NCBI GenBank assembly: GCA_003158175.1
Contig: PMHJ01000021.1
Location: forward strand, 1 to 64,000
Reading direction: 5' to 3'
DNA: 64,000 bases
DNA from: Candidatus Cybelea septentrionalis
GTDB lineage: Bacteria > Vulcanimicrobiota > Vulcanimicrobiia > Vulcanimicrobiales > Vulcanimicrobiaceae
Program-made: the position numbers and the translations under genes
Shown here: positions 27,471 through 36,118 of the stretch, in pieces
Layout of the letters: each line of letters begins with the position of its first letter
How positions within the stretch are numbered: position 1 is the first letter of the stretch
Notes under the pieces: generated by a model
The model's database searches: none
Told to the model about the DNA's origin: nothing
What the model saw: only the letters and a program-made list of their open reading frames with translations

Positions 27471-28302
27471 ATGTCCTTTTGTGATGGCTGGATCGTACGG
27501 CGAGAGCCTCGGAGGCGAGCGATGCCCCGGTGCCTGTGCCAGTCGGTGGGCGACGAGAAGGGTCAGGCTTGGGCGCTCAATAGTCTCGCGTTTAGCCTCA
27601 ACCAAATGGGCCAACTCGAAGAGGCTAGTGACGTGATCACACGCGCGCTTGCGGCGATGCGCGCTTTAGGGGATAAGCGGGGAGTGGCTAACAGCCTGAA
27701 CCAGCAAGCTGCGATCCAGTGGGCTCGCGGTGATTTCGGCGCGGCGCGTGAGTGGTTCGCGCAGGTGCTGGCGGCATACAAGGCCCTAGGAAACGTGGCC
27801 GGGGCAGCTGCGGTGCTGACAAATCTCGCGGAGCTGGAGTTCGCAGATGGTCAGGTTGAGCAAGCACTTCGCTGGGCTGGCGAGGGCCTGGAGATCGATG
27901 CGCGTGGTAAGAACCTGATGAAGATAGGCGCCTAGCCATATCAACATCGCTGCTTATCGCATTGCGCTGGGAGACGTGGATCGAGCGCGTGAGAGTGCTC
28001 GCGAGGGACTGCGCTGGGCGCGACAAGCACAGGACGCGTACTTCATCGCGGTTGCGCTGCAGCATATCGGGCTGCTCTTGGCGCTGCGTGGAGAAGTGAA
28101 CGATGCGGTGCGGCTCATCGGCTACGTCGATCTGCAATACAAAGAACTCGGGAATGAGCGTGAGGCCACGGAGAAGTGGGGCGACGAGAAGCTCATGGCC
28201 GCACTGTACGAGCAGCTGAGCGAAGCGGAGATAGGAAAGCTCGCGGCCGAAGGTGCGGCGTGGTCGGAAGATCAGGCGGCCGAAGTAGCGCTCAAGGTCT
28301 GA
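27471..28302 (+). pseudogene. Decayed TPR-domain regulator remnant
   Basis: Two adjoining frames encode tetratricopeptide repeats: 27540-27935 (GQAWALNSLAFSLNQMGQ, GVANSLNQQAAIQWARGD, then AGAAAVLTNLAELEFADGQ) and 27930-28302 (HINIAAYRIALGDVDRAR onward). The first stops at 27935, while the homologous sequence continues in another frame, so a frameshift lies near 27930. The end EIGKLAAEGAAWSEDQAAEVAL resembles the C-terminus of AAA/TPR transcriptional regulators. The ATPase and DNA-binding parts are missing upstream. It is a broken 3' remnant, not a working gene. Confidence 0.7.
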
Positions 28303-28959
28303 CCACAAGCACAGTAATGGCCGAAACAATGGCCGTCGCCCTTACGCCGGATGGCGCGAATGGTACTCGCGCTTGAGGATGCTAGCAAGCCAAGTCGCAG
28401 CGCCCGATGCATCGCGCATGGAGCGTACATGTCGGGACCGCGTGAAAAAGCGTTGTGCCATACGGCTTTTAATGCGGCGCGAGGAGGCGCTCAAAGATGT
28501 ACCGGTGACGTGCTACGGTATCGACCCCGATCCATTTACGTGCAAGGTGCGCAACCCGGAGCTACCCGGCGAATATTGCTTCCCGCCGCTGGCGTCGCTC
28601 ATTACTCCTCCTCCATTGACCTTTAGTCACGAGAGGTTGCTTCAACGCGTGAGGGGGTGGCGCGAGAATGAGCGCGAGGACATGCCACGAGGAACTGGTT
28701 TGTGCTGCGCCGCAGTCGCGCGCGCGTTGGGGCTCCGGAAACCCGGCCGGGCCCGACGGGCCGGGGAACTCCTAACGGCGTCGGGGCGTTCTAACCTCGC
28801 GCCAACGCGACAAGAGAGGCGACGCTTCGGCGGGAGTGGCTTGACAGCCGTCGTACGCGCACGTCGCGGCTCTGGAAACTGACGACGTTGGCGAGTTCTT
28901 CGAAGGCCCGCAGGCCACGTTCCCGAGAAGTGGTAATCATTACTTAACGCAGTCAAGTC
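28303..28959. other. 657-base stretch without a recognised gene
   Basis: A 169-codon plus-strand frame (28373-28882) spans most of it. Its first half (VTCYGIDPDPFTCKVRNPELP) could be coding, but the second half is Arg-rich shadow-like sequence. A strong GC hairpin (CCCGGCC and GGCCGGG arms, near 28741-28766) lacks a U-tract. I see no family match. Confidence 0.3.
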
Positions 28960-31644
28960 TTAGTCCGCACCATTTGTTTTTCCCAATGCGGTACTTATCT
29001 GCCGACGGGACGATATACCAAGCTTGAGATAGATCGATGCGAGATGCTTCTCCACCGTCTTATGATGAATGGAGAGATGCCGTGCTATATCGAGATTGGC
29101 TTTGCCGGTAGCCGCGAGTTCCGCGACTTCCCGTTCCCGCACCGAAAGGACGCTCGGGCGCGCGCCCTCCAGGCGACGCACGTCGTATCTCGCTCCGCAG
29201 CGGCGGAACACCGCAAGCGCACCCTCGACGTCTCCTCCGACTTCGCGAGCCTCCGCTTCCAGGAGGGGAAGACGTAAGCGCCGGAACGTTTCGACCGTCG
29301 AAAGGGCGAGGGCTGCCGCCTCTTCGGAACGCCCGTCGGCCGAACAGACAATCGCGTCAAACAACGTGAGCGCCGGTCGTTCGATCAAATTCGCCGAACC
29401 TTCGGCGCCTCTGGCCAGATGCTCGCGTGCCCGCACACGATCCGCGACGGTACCGTAGCGAGCAGCCGCAAGCAGCGTCATCACGTTGCCTCGAAGACGT
29501 TCGCAGTCGGGGATCGCGCGGTGGAGCAACTGCGCTGCATCGGTTTGGCGCCCGCGGCGCACCATCACTTCGGCGAACGGAGCGCCGTTCTCGGCTTCGG
29601 GGGCCGCGACTACCGGCGCCTCAAAACCATCGAACCACTTGACGATTAATGCGCGGTCATCGAGCCGGCATCCAATCGCGGTGCCCCAGGCACTTGCAAA
29701 CGACCACGTGAACTTCGATTCGGCCGTCGTCGGCACCGACTCGACTGCAATGCGCGCCCGGCGCAAGTCTCCCATCATGAGGTAGCACAATGCCGCGATC
29801 GCATTTGTGCCATCTTCGATACCTGGGCTACGAGATTCGCGTGCGATGGCAAACGAGCACTCGATATGGTGCAACGCTTCCTCGTGTAAGGCAAAGAACG
29901 AATAGCACATCGCACCGTTAGAGTGAGCGGCAGCAACCGCGACCGGCGAGCCGCGCGAACGAGCTGCCTCGAGCCAGGCCGCATGTTCCTCGCGAAACCG
30001 CACGACGTCGCCGAACGTCATTGCCACCCATGCGGCGATGTTGTGGCAGCGCAAGTTGACGTCGGAAGCCGCAGCGCGCGCACGAGGATCTACCTGCCGA
30101 AGATGAGACTCGGCCTGCGTTGGAAACCACAACGTCGCGGCGATCCATGCAAGACCGAGATGCAGTCTGCTGCTCGCCAGAAACTCTTCAGAAGGGAGGC
30201 GTTCGAGCATTTCTTTTAACGGCTGCGTTGCCGAAGACAATCCGAGAACCTGCGCGGCCATCGCCGCAAGCACGCGACACGTCGCCTCGCGATCGAAAGC
30301 CCGCGCATCGCGAAAAATAGCCGCTGCGGCATTATACGTCGCTAAGGCTTCTTCACCCAGCGAAACCGACACGCGGCAATCGGCGATCTTTTGCAGGATC
30401 GTGCCTCCGGCGACTGGATCGGCCCGCGGCTGCTGCATGGCGCGCTCGTAGAACGCAATCGCGTCCTCATGCGCGTGAACGCGGGCGGCCGCGTCCCCGG
30501 CCAACTCGTTGTAGTGGGCGGCCTTCGCTTCTTCTCCGGCGCCCCACCAGTGATACGCCAAAGCCTCTAGCGCACGGGATTCTGCGGGTGTATTCTCCAA
30601 CATAAGTGCAATCGAGCGATGCCGTGGTCGCAGCTCGGCGCCGAGGAAGCTCGCATAGATCGCATCGCGCGTCAGTGCGTGGCGGAAGCGAAACCGATTT
30701 GCGTCCAGTTCTTCAACGAGCTGAAAATCGCGAGCACGCCGCAGCGTCGGCAGAAGGCGCCGCGGCTCGGTATCGAGCGTTTGCGCAAGTAGTTCCAATG
30801 CGAAGCTGCGTCCGATAACCGCGGCTTGCGTTAAAATTTGGCGCTCCCCGTCGTCGAAGGGCCGTAACCGTTCGCTGACCGCTACCCGAACGCTTTGCGG
30901 CAGATGGCTCTTCGTGCTTCCCGTTGGGAGCATCGAGCCGTGCTCGACAGCACTTTTTAGCAGCTCCTCGGTAAAGAACGGGTTGCCCTCGCCGGTCAGT
31001 GCGATCGCGCGGCGCGTCTCGTCCGGTAACGGCGTACCGGAAAGTGCTTCGTCGATAAATGTCCGCAGTTCGACGCCGCGCAGCGGCGCGAGGTCGATCC
31101 GACCCGTACTCGCATTGCTTCCCATTCGCCCTATCGCCGCTGTAGCGGCATGCTCAGGATGTAGATCGTCTGGGCGAAACGATGCGATAAGCAGCAGCCG
31201 TAATCGCTGCAACTTCGATGCCAAGTATGCGAGTAAATCTAAGGTCGCCGCGTCGGCCCAATGCAGGTCTTCGATAACCACGATCAGCGCGCTGCGCGCG
31301 GTGATCGCCGCAAAGCGGTCCGCAATCACATCGAGGCATTCACGCTTGGTGGCGGCGGAGCCGATGCTGAGCGGACTTTGATCGATACCTGCGAGGACCT
31401 CGAGAATTGGTCCATAGGGACGACACGCGAACTCGAGGCACGGCGCCCGTCCGATACGCCAGCGCGAATACGCAAGAGCGCCGCAAAACTCCGTGATGAG
31501 TCGCGTCTTCCCCACGCCGGCGTCCCCCGCAAGGAGAACGAGGCCGCCACGTGAGGAGCCTGCCTCCAGCCTGCGCTCGCGCAGATAGGCCAGCTCTTCC
31601 AGCCGGCCGATGAAGGGGCGGCACAGCATCGGTCGGACGATCAC
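28960..31644 (-). CDS. Large AAA-ATPase LuxR-type transcriptional regulator (LAL/MalT-like)
   Basis: 894 residues. N-terminal STAND/AAA module with Walker A GDAGVGKTR near residue 41 and Walker B LIVVIEDLHWAD near 125, winged-helix and helical-repeat middle region (about 330-800), and a C-terminal LuxR helix-turn-helix, LSVREREVAELAATGK to EKHLASIYLKLG. Such proteins are ATP-driven, ligand-responsive activators. The GTG start at 31644 lies ten bases downstream of a truncated relative in the same direction. Target genes cannot be told; the divergent propeller lipoprotein at 32362 is one candidate. An ATG five codons in is an alternative start. Confidence 0.88.
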   Translation of the reverse strand: MIVRPMLCRPFIGRLEELAYLRERRLEAGSSRGGLVLLAGDAGVGKTRLITEFCGALAYSRWRIGRAPCLEFACRPYGPILEVLAGIDQSPLSIGSAATKRECLDVIADRFAAITARSALIVVIEDLHWADAATLDLLAYLASKLQRLRLLLIASFRPDDLHPEHAATAAIGRMGSNASTGRIDLAPLRGVELRTFIDEALSGTPLPDETRRAIALTGEGNPFFTEELLKSAVEHGSMLPTGSTKSHLPQSVRVAVSERLRPFDDGERQILTQAAVIGRSFALELLAQTLDTEPRRLLPTLRRARDFQLVEELDANRFRFRHALTRDAIYASFLGAELRPRHRSIALMLENTPAESRALEALAYHWWGAGEEAKAAHYNELAGDAAARVHAHEDAIAFYERAMQQPRADPVAGGTILQKIADCRVSVSLGEEALATYNAAAAIFRDARAFDREATCRVLAAMAAQVLGLSSATQPLKEMLERLPSEEFLASSRLHLGLAWIAATLWFPTQAESHLRQVDPRARAAASDVNLRCHNIAAWVAMTFGDVVRFREEHAAWLEAARSRGSPVAVAAAHSNGAMCYSFFALHEEALHHIECSFAIARESRSPGIEDGTNAIAALCYLMMGDLRRARIAVESVPTTAESKFTWSFASAWGTAIGCRLDDRALIVKWFDGFEAPVVAAPEAENGAPFAEVMVRRGRQTDAAQLLHRAIPDCERLRGNVMTLLAAARYGTVADRVRAREHLARGAEGSANLIERPALTLFDAIVCSADGRSEEAAALALSTVETFRRLRLPLLEAEAREVGGDVEGALAVFRRCGARYDVRRLEGARPSVLSVREREVAELAATGKANLDIARHLSIHHKTVEKHLASIYLKLGISSRRQISTALGKTNGAD

Positions 31645-31653
31645 GCTTCAATG

Positions 31654-32262
31654 TTACCCGGGATCGGGGGGCTCTGCCTCCGTGATTGCGCAGAGTTTCC
31701 GCGTCAAGCGCCGATAGGCTGTCGAATCGACGCCAAGCAGGTTGCGAGCGCGGATAAAATAAACGCGAGCGTCTCGCCCGGCGCGCAGCGATATTGCCTC
31801 GTCGCCGGCACGTTCGTTATAGCGCAACGACTTGCGCGGATTGCCGGACGCCCAAGCGTGGTAAGCGAGCTCCGATAGCGACGCGTCGCCAGGCGCATAC
31901 GTGCGTTCCAGTGCCCGAACGATGCGGCGGTGCAGCGGGCGCATCCGCACCGCCAGAAGTTCGGCGTAGATGATGTCGCGCGTCAGCGCGTGACGAAACG
32001 CATAGCAGTCGAGAGCGCCTTCGCGCGCGACGACGAGCTCGAGGCTGCGTGCCAAATCGATACCGGCGCGGACGTCCTCCTCACCGTACGCCGCGGCGGC
32101 GAGGAGCACGTGGAGGTCGAAGCGCAGCCCAATCGCTGCAGCGCACATAACGACGTCGCGGTGTCGAGAATCCATTTGCCTGAAGCGGTCGAGGACGATC
32201 GCTCGCACGGCGGTTGGAATTACCATGCTGGAACGGTAACGCAGTTTCGGACTTCGCGACAT
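31654..32262 (-). pseudogene. Truncated AAA/LAL regulator, middle segment only
   Basis: 202 residues that align by eye with the middle of the downstream 894-residue regulator: IPTAVRAIVLDRFRQMD and the following AAAIGLRFDLHVL correspond to its LPQSVRVAVSERLRPFDDG and AAVIGRSFALELL, and YAFRHALTRDIIYAELL to its FRFRHALTRDAIYASFL. The Walker A/B module before it and the LuxR domain after it are both missing. Either a deletion remnant of a tandem paralogue or a short protein that could interfere with the full one. It has its own ATG directly beside a palindrome. Confidence 0.6.
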
Positions 32263-32292
32263 GGGGAGAACCCTACCGGTAGGGTTCCCCCC
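32263..32292. promoter_or_regulatory. 30-base near-perfect palindrome, candidate operator
   Basis: The segment GAACCCTACCGGTAGGGTTC is a perfect 20-base dyad, extended by GGGGA and CCCCC flanks with one mismatched pair. It lies between the divergent truncated regulator (starting at 32262) and the propeller lipoprotein (32362), where an operator for either would be expected. The absence of a loop argues against a terminator. Confidence 0.5.
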
Positions 32293-32361
32293 ATACTGCG
32301 TTGGCTATTGCCTTGGTAGCGTGTGAACATCGTTTGTTCCCGCCCCATTCAAGGAGCCTCT

Positions 32362-33705
32362 ATGCAGTCTAAAAGACCTTCACTCGCGCTTGCCGGCATA
32401 ACGGCGTGGGCACTCCTCGCAGGCCTTCTCGCCGGTTGTGCCGGTGGGAGCGCGGTAAGCCCGTCGGTGCCTCAAAGCAATTCAGTTGCTCCCGCGCCTA
32501 CGTTCGCCGCTCGGTCCGCGCCCGAACACGCCAAAATTGTTAATTGGCCTCAGATTGGCTTCGACAGCGGTCACAGCGGCTACAACCCAAAAGAGAAGAC
32601 CCTCTCGCCGAGCAACGTCGCCCGCTTGACCATCCTCTGGTCGACGAGTACTGGCAGCGGAAACACGACGTACGGCCTGGTATCGGCGGGCGGCGTGCTC
32701 TACGGGATGAGCTACAACGAACTATATGCTTTGAAGCCATCCACCGGAGTGCCGATCTGGTCGGTCGCGGCCTACGCCGGCAACGGGGGCACGGCGCCTG
32801 CCGTCGCCGGCAACCTCATACTCGCGGACTGTGGAACGTCGAGCGGCAACGAGCTTTGCGCGTACAGGAGGAAGAACGGGAACCCAGTCTGGTCCGCCCC
32901 GGGTTGTCAATGCGATCTTTTCAACCCACCGACCGTCGACGGAAAGCTAGCGTATGCCGAATTTGCGTACGGCGGCACGACTTGGGACGCGTTCCAGGCG
33001 AATTCGGGAAGCGTCCCATGGTCCTACTCGGTCGGCAATCACTGCGTCAACGGTGGTGAAGGCGACGCCGATCCCGTCGCAAACGGCTCGGCGTATTACA
33101 CCGTCGGATGTCAAGGCACGGGCACGGGTAGTCATACGAGCCTCTGCGCGTTCAATGCGCGGAATGGCGATGCAGGCTGGTGCACGCCGCTCTCAGTTGC
33201 GGGGTGCGGTGTCACTTGGACGCTCGGAGTTACCGAAGCGAGCGACGTGCTTTTCGCTAACCTGCAGGCAAGCGGTTCGTGCGCCGATCAACTCGCCGCG
33301 TTCAATGCCAAGACCGGCAAACAAGAATGGGCCGTAAACATAACCGGCAATAATCCGCTTCATGCCCAGCCGGCCGTCGCCAAGGGCGTGATTTACGAGT
33401 ACGACGACTCCGGGGTCCAGGCGTTCTCGGCCAAAAACGGCAGCTTACTCTGGACGCAGTCGTCGGCCGATAGCTACGCCGGCGTTGACCTATCCGTGGC
33501 CAACGGCGTCGTCTACGCGGGCTGCTATCACAACGATGGCGAGTTATGCGCCCTCGATGCTAAGAATGGAAACGTACTCTGGTCGAGCGGGATCCAGGGG
33601 GGCGGCTATACGACCCCAATCGTGTTGAACGGCGTCCTCTACGGCTCGTGCGGAGGCAACGACTTCTGCGCCTTCGGACTGCCTCAAGATCGGCGTGGCC
33701 GATAG
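32362..33705 (+). CDS. PQQ-like beta-propeller lipoprotein
   Basis: 447 residues from ATG 32362, preceded by AAGGAG. A lipoprotein signal ends LLAGCAGG with Cys at 26. The body has repeated blades with the PQQ/BamB-type pattern, for example LYALKPSTGVPIWSV, LCAYRRKNGNPVWSA, LAAFNAKTGKQEWAV, VQAFSAKNGSLLWTQ and LCALDAKNGNVLWSS. Several Cys residues suggest disulfides. Quinoprotein active-site residues cannot be assigned, so a structural or binding propeller is more likely than a dehydrogenase. A good terminator follows the stop. Confidence 0.8.
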   Translation: MQSKRPSLALAGITAWALLAGLLAGCAGGSAVSPSVPQSNSVAPAPTFAARSAPEHAKIVNWPQIGFDSGHSGYNPKEKTLSPSNVARLTILWSTSTGSGNTTYGLVSAGGVLYGMSYNELYALKPSTGVPIWSVAAYAGNGGTAPAVAGNLILADCGTSSGNELCAYRRKNGNPVWSAPGCQCDLFNPPTVDGKLAYAEFAYGGTTWDAFQANSGSVPWSYSVGNHCVNGGEGDADPVANGSAYYTVGCQGTGTGSHTSLCAFNARNGDAGWCTPLSVAGCGVTWTLGVTEASDVLFANLQASGSCADQLAAFNAKTGKQEWAVNITGNNPLHAQPAVAKGVIYEYDDSGVQAFSAKNGSLLWTQSSADSYAGVDLSVANGVVYAGCYHNDGELCALDAKNGNVLWSSGIQGGGYTTPIVLNGVLYGSCGGNDFCAFGLPQDRRGR

Positions 33706-33710
33706 AAACG

Positions 33711-33747
33711 AGCTGCGCGTGCCTTTGCCGCACGCGCAGTTTCTTTC
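33711..33747 (+). terminator. Rho-independent terminator after the propeller lipoprotein
   Basis: Perfect 10-bp stem CTGCGCGTGC / GCACGCGCAG (33713-33722 and 33730-33739) with a 7-base loop, extendable by G-U and A-U pairs, followed by TTTCTTT. It starts six bases after the stop codon. Confidence 0.85.
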
Positions 33748-33850
33748 CATCGCCGGCGGCGATCAGTGCACGGCGACGGTGGGCGACGGTGCGAAACGAC
33801 CGACGCCAATGCAGCGCTCCTCCTCGTAAGGCAAGTTTTTGAATCGGCGC

Positions 33851-34152
33851 TTATTTACGTGCGTGGCGATGCATATCGGTCTTCGGGTCGCAAGCCTCAT
33901 CCGCCTCAGGTCCGCCGAGAAAGCAGATCCGAACGCGCTCGCCAATGCGCTCGGCCATCATAATGGTGTTGCGCGGCGCCACCAACCGTACGGTCGTGTT
34001 CACGCACCGTCCCGAGTGACCATTAACAATGCTGCTAAAAGCGCCGTCCGCATAGCTTCCTCCTAGCCTCCGAAGTCCTCAAAGATTTTAGTGATCAGCC
34101 CTTCGTCAATCGTGAACTCTAGCGAAGTCGGCTCGCTCATGCCCGCGCTCAT
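33851..34152 (-). other. Cluster of short ORFs on the minus strand
   Basis: Three short frames run in series: 34063-34152 (29 residues, SEPTSLEFTIDEGLITKIFE, then DFGG), 34000-34053 (17 residues, MRTALLAALLMVTRDGA, with GGAGG nine bases upstream) and 33851-34003 (50 residues from a GTG overlapping the preceding stop as GTGA; contains VNTTVRLVAPRNT and ERVRICFLGG). The last two could be one small secreted protein split by a frameshift, because the first has the look of a signal peptide. All fall below usual length limits. Whether they are expressed is unknown. Confidence 0.35.
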
Positions 34153-34169
34153 ACGGCGCGAGTCACGGC

Positions 34170-34195
34170 ACCGGACGCCAGCGTGTCCGGTTTTT
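34170..34195 (+). terminator. Orphan rho-independent terminator
   Basis: Nine-pair stem ACCGGACGC / GTGTCCGGT with one G-U pair and a CAGC loop, followed by TTTTTAG. It is directed on the plus strand, yet no convincing plus-strand gene precedes it after the terminator at 33711. It lies between the two groups of minus-strand short ORFs. Confidence 0.7.
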
Positions 34196-34501
34196 AGTTA
34201 AGTGAGCTCAGCCAAAAGACGACCGACGGCGTCACCGAGACGCTCAGACGGGTAGCGTCGCCCTCGGATTTCAGCGCCAGCCAGCCAAACATGAAGACAA
34301 CCCAGCGCGGATGATTCTGCCAGCAGACCAGCAGGTCGGCGACGTCGGCGGCTTTGACTTTCACCAGGCGCGGCGCAGGGTGACGACGGTGGGTCCCTCG
34401 ATGGTCATCTTGTAGTTCCTACCCGGTATTTGCACGAGCGCGGCGTGCGACGGAGAGAAGAGCTCCCCTTGTCGCGATGGTACGCAAAGCGTCCATCCCA
34501 C
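34194..34501 (-). pseudogene. Small protein gene broken by a frameshift
   Basis: Two overlapping minus-strand frames read like one protein of about 100 residues. The first (34361-34501, GTG start) contains GELFSPSHAALVQIPGRNYK and TIEGPTVVTL and stops at a TGA. The second (34194-34364, 56 residues) contains VKVKAADVADLLVCWQNHPR and VVFMFGWLALKSEGDATRL. They join at TGGTGA, where the second GTG overlaps the first stop. A one-base frameshift in a GC-rich run is the simplest reading; translational coupling of two peptides is the alternative. No family recognised. Confidence 0.4.
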
Positions 34502-34570
34502 GCAGGGATAAGAACGACGACCAAGGGAAGGGCTACCGAAACGTCAAGCGCTCCCGTGGAGGGCCGTTAG

Positions 34571-36118
34571 ATGCACGCGCTGCTTCTCGCAGTAGTTATG
34601 GCGCAAGCAACGCCAACCGCCGCTCCGGCGCTCGGTGTTGCTGATACTTCCGTTAATCTGAACCCGGCGCAACAACAAGTCGTGACGGTGACCGGCGCAA
34701 CGCCGCCGCTCCAGCTAACACTCGATCGAAAGATCGTACTGGCCAGCGGCGATCCGAATGGAACTTCGGTGACAATCACCGCCACGCAGGCAACGGGGAC
34801 GGACGTCCTCCACGTAAGCGATGCCAGCGGTGCGAGCGTCGATATCGCCATTCGCGTTGCCTTTAACGCCGGGACAATCGTCCCGCAAACGACGCTTACC
34901 GTCACCGGCGACCCCGCCCAACCCGAGTGGCTGGCGCAAGAAGTGACCGATTGGGCGACGCGCCTCACCCTGGCAATGCCCGGCGCGCAGGTCACCATCG
35001 GGGCGGTCTCGCGGCCGCCGGCACCGCTCGCACCTGGGGGAAGCGCTGTGTTTGTCGTTCCGATCCAGATCGCCGGAAACGAGCAGTATTTCGATCAATC
35101 GGGCTCGACGACGGTGACTGTGCAAAATACGCCGTTGCCGCCGTTTCTTCCCGGACTGCTTTTTTACGACGACGATCCGGAGCACGTTTCGCAAGACGGC
35201 GTTCTCTTTCGCGGAAGCGTCTCGCTCGCAGCGCCCGCACGCCTCTACTACTATCACGACGATCTCGCCGATCCGCGAAGGCTCGTCGTCGCGCTACGCA
35301 GCAGCTCCGAAGATCCGACCTCCGTACAGTTGATTGAGGCAAAAGCCGGTCCGAACATCGACGTGATGCAGGTCGGAGACTCGGTAAGCAAAAGGTTCTT
35401 ACTGACGAAAACGCAGCACGAAGGGGTCATCTTGGATTTGTCGGGCGATCTACCGTATCTGATGACCGACCTCCCGATGACGTCCCGCCAACTCGTTGCG
35501 GGAACCGCCGATCTGCGTGTCCTCTCCGGCGGTCCGATTGACCTGACCGTGCTGGCCGTATCGCCGGGTGTCGATCCACGCACGCTGCTCGACGGGCCGG
35601 TGCTTCCCGGCGACGGACACCACCGCACGGGCGTCTTTTCAATCGCCGGTTTCGGCAGCGAGAGCCTCAGCTTTTCTGCCGGCGGTCCCGACGCAATGAC
35701 CGTCATCGGCGACACCGATCCCACGCCGCCCAACGTCGATCCGTCGGCGGGCGGCCGCGACTACGGTGATTATGGCGTTCTTCACACGATCGATCTCACG
35801 CTCGAAAATCCGAGTGCGGTGCCGGCCGCCGCCTACGCGTTTGTTCAACCGCTAGCGGGCCCCGCGCGGGGAACCTTTTTGCTCGACGGTAACGTCGTAG
35901 ATATTGGGTGTGTGCGGGTTCCGTCGCGGTATCAGATCACGGCATTTCAATTACTGCCGGGTCAAACTTCTCACGTCGTCCTGCAGACGATGACCGACGG
36001 CGGCTCGTTCTATCCGATTCGATTGGGAGTTACGGCCACGCCACCGGTTCCGAGCGCGCCGCCCATTACCGCGCCGGATGGCTGTTTTCCGAAGCCGCAG
36101 GCCCCGACGGACCAATGA
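34571..36118 (+). CDS. Secreted protein of unknown function coupled to a WYL regulator
   Basis: 515 residues, ribosome site GGAGG eight bases before ATG. A short signal peptide (HALLLAVVMAQATPTAAPA) is followed by beta-rich, Thr/Val-rich sequence suggesting tandem Ig-like domains (for example NPAQQQVVTVTGATPPLQL), and a large C-terminal part with GRDYGDYGVLHTIDL and QPLAGPARGTFLLDG. No catalytic motif stands out. The C-terminus is Pro-rich. Its stop overlaps the next gene's ATG (ATGA), so it is translated together with a transcription factor, an unusual pairing for a secreted protein. Confidence 0.7.
   Translation: MHALLLAVVMAQATPTAAPALGVADTSVNLNPAQQQVVTVTGATPPLQLTLDRKIVLASGDPNGTSVTITATQATGTDVLHVSDASGASVDIAIRVAFNAGTIVPQTTLTVTGDPAQPEWLAQEVTDWATRLTLAMPGAQVTIGAVSRPPAPLAPGGSAVFVVPIQIAGNEQYFDQSGSTTVTVQNTPLPPFLPGLLFYDDDPEHVSQDGVLFRGSVSLAAPARLYYYHDDLADPRRLVVALRSSSEDPTSVQLIEAKAGPNIDVMQVGDSVSKRFLLTKTQHEGVILDLSGDLPYLMTDLPMTSRQLVAGTADLRVLSGGPIDLTVLAVSPGVDPRTLLDGPVLPGDGHHRTGVFSIAGFGSESLSFSAGGPDAMTVIGDTDPTPPNVDPSAGGRDYGDYGVLHTIDLTLENPSAVPAAAYAFVQPLAGPARGTFLLDGNVVDIGCVRVPSRYQITAFQLLPGQTSHVVLQTMTDGGSFYPIRLGVTATPPVPSAPPITAPDGCFPKPQAPTDQ

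Noticed and set aside
28373-28882. Possible 169-residue gene
   Set aside because: No ribosome site, Arg-rich second half, no recognisable family; described only as an unexplained stretch.
33839-34066. 75-residue plus-strand ORF
   Set aside because: Appears to be the shadow of minus-strand short ORFs that have ribosome sites and more protein-like composition.
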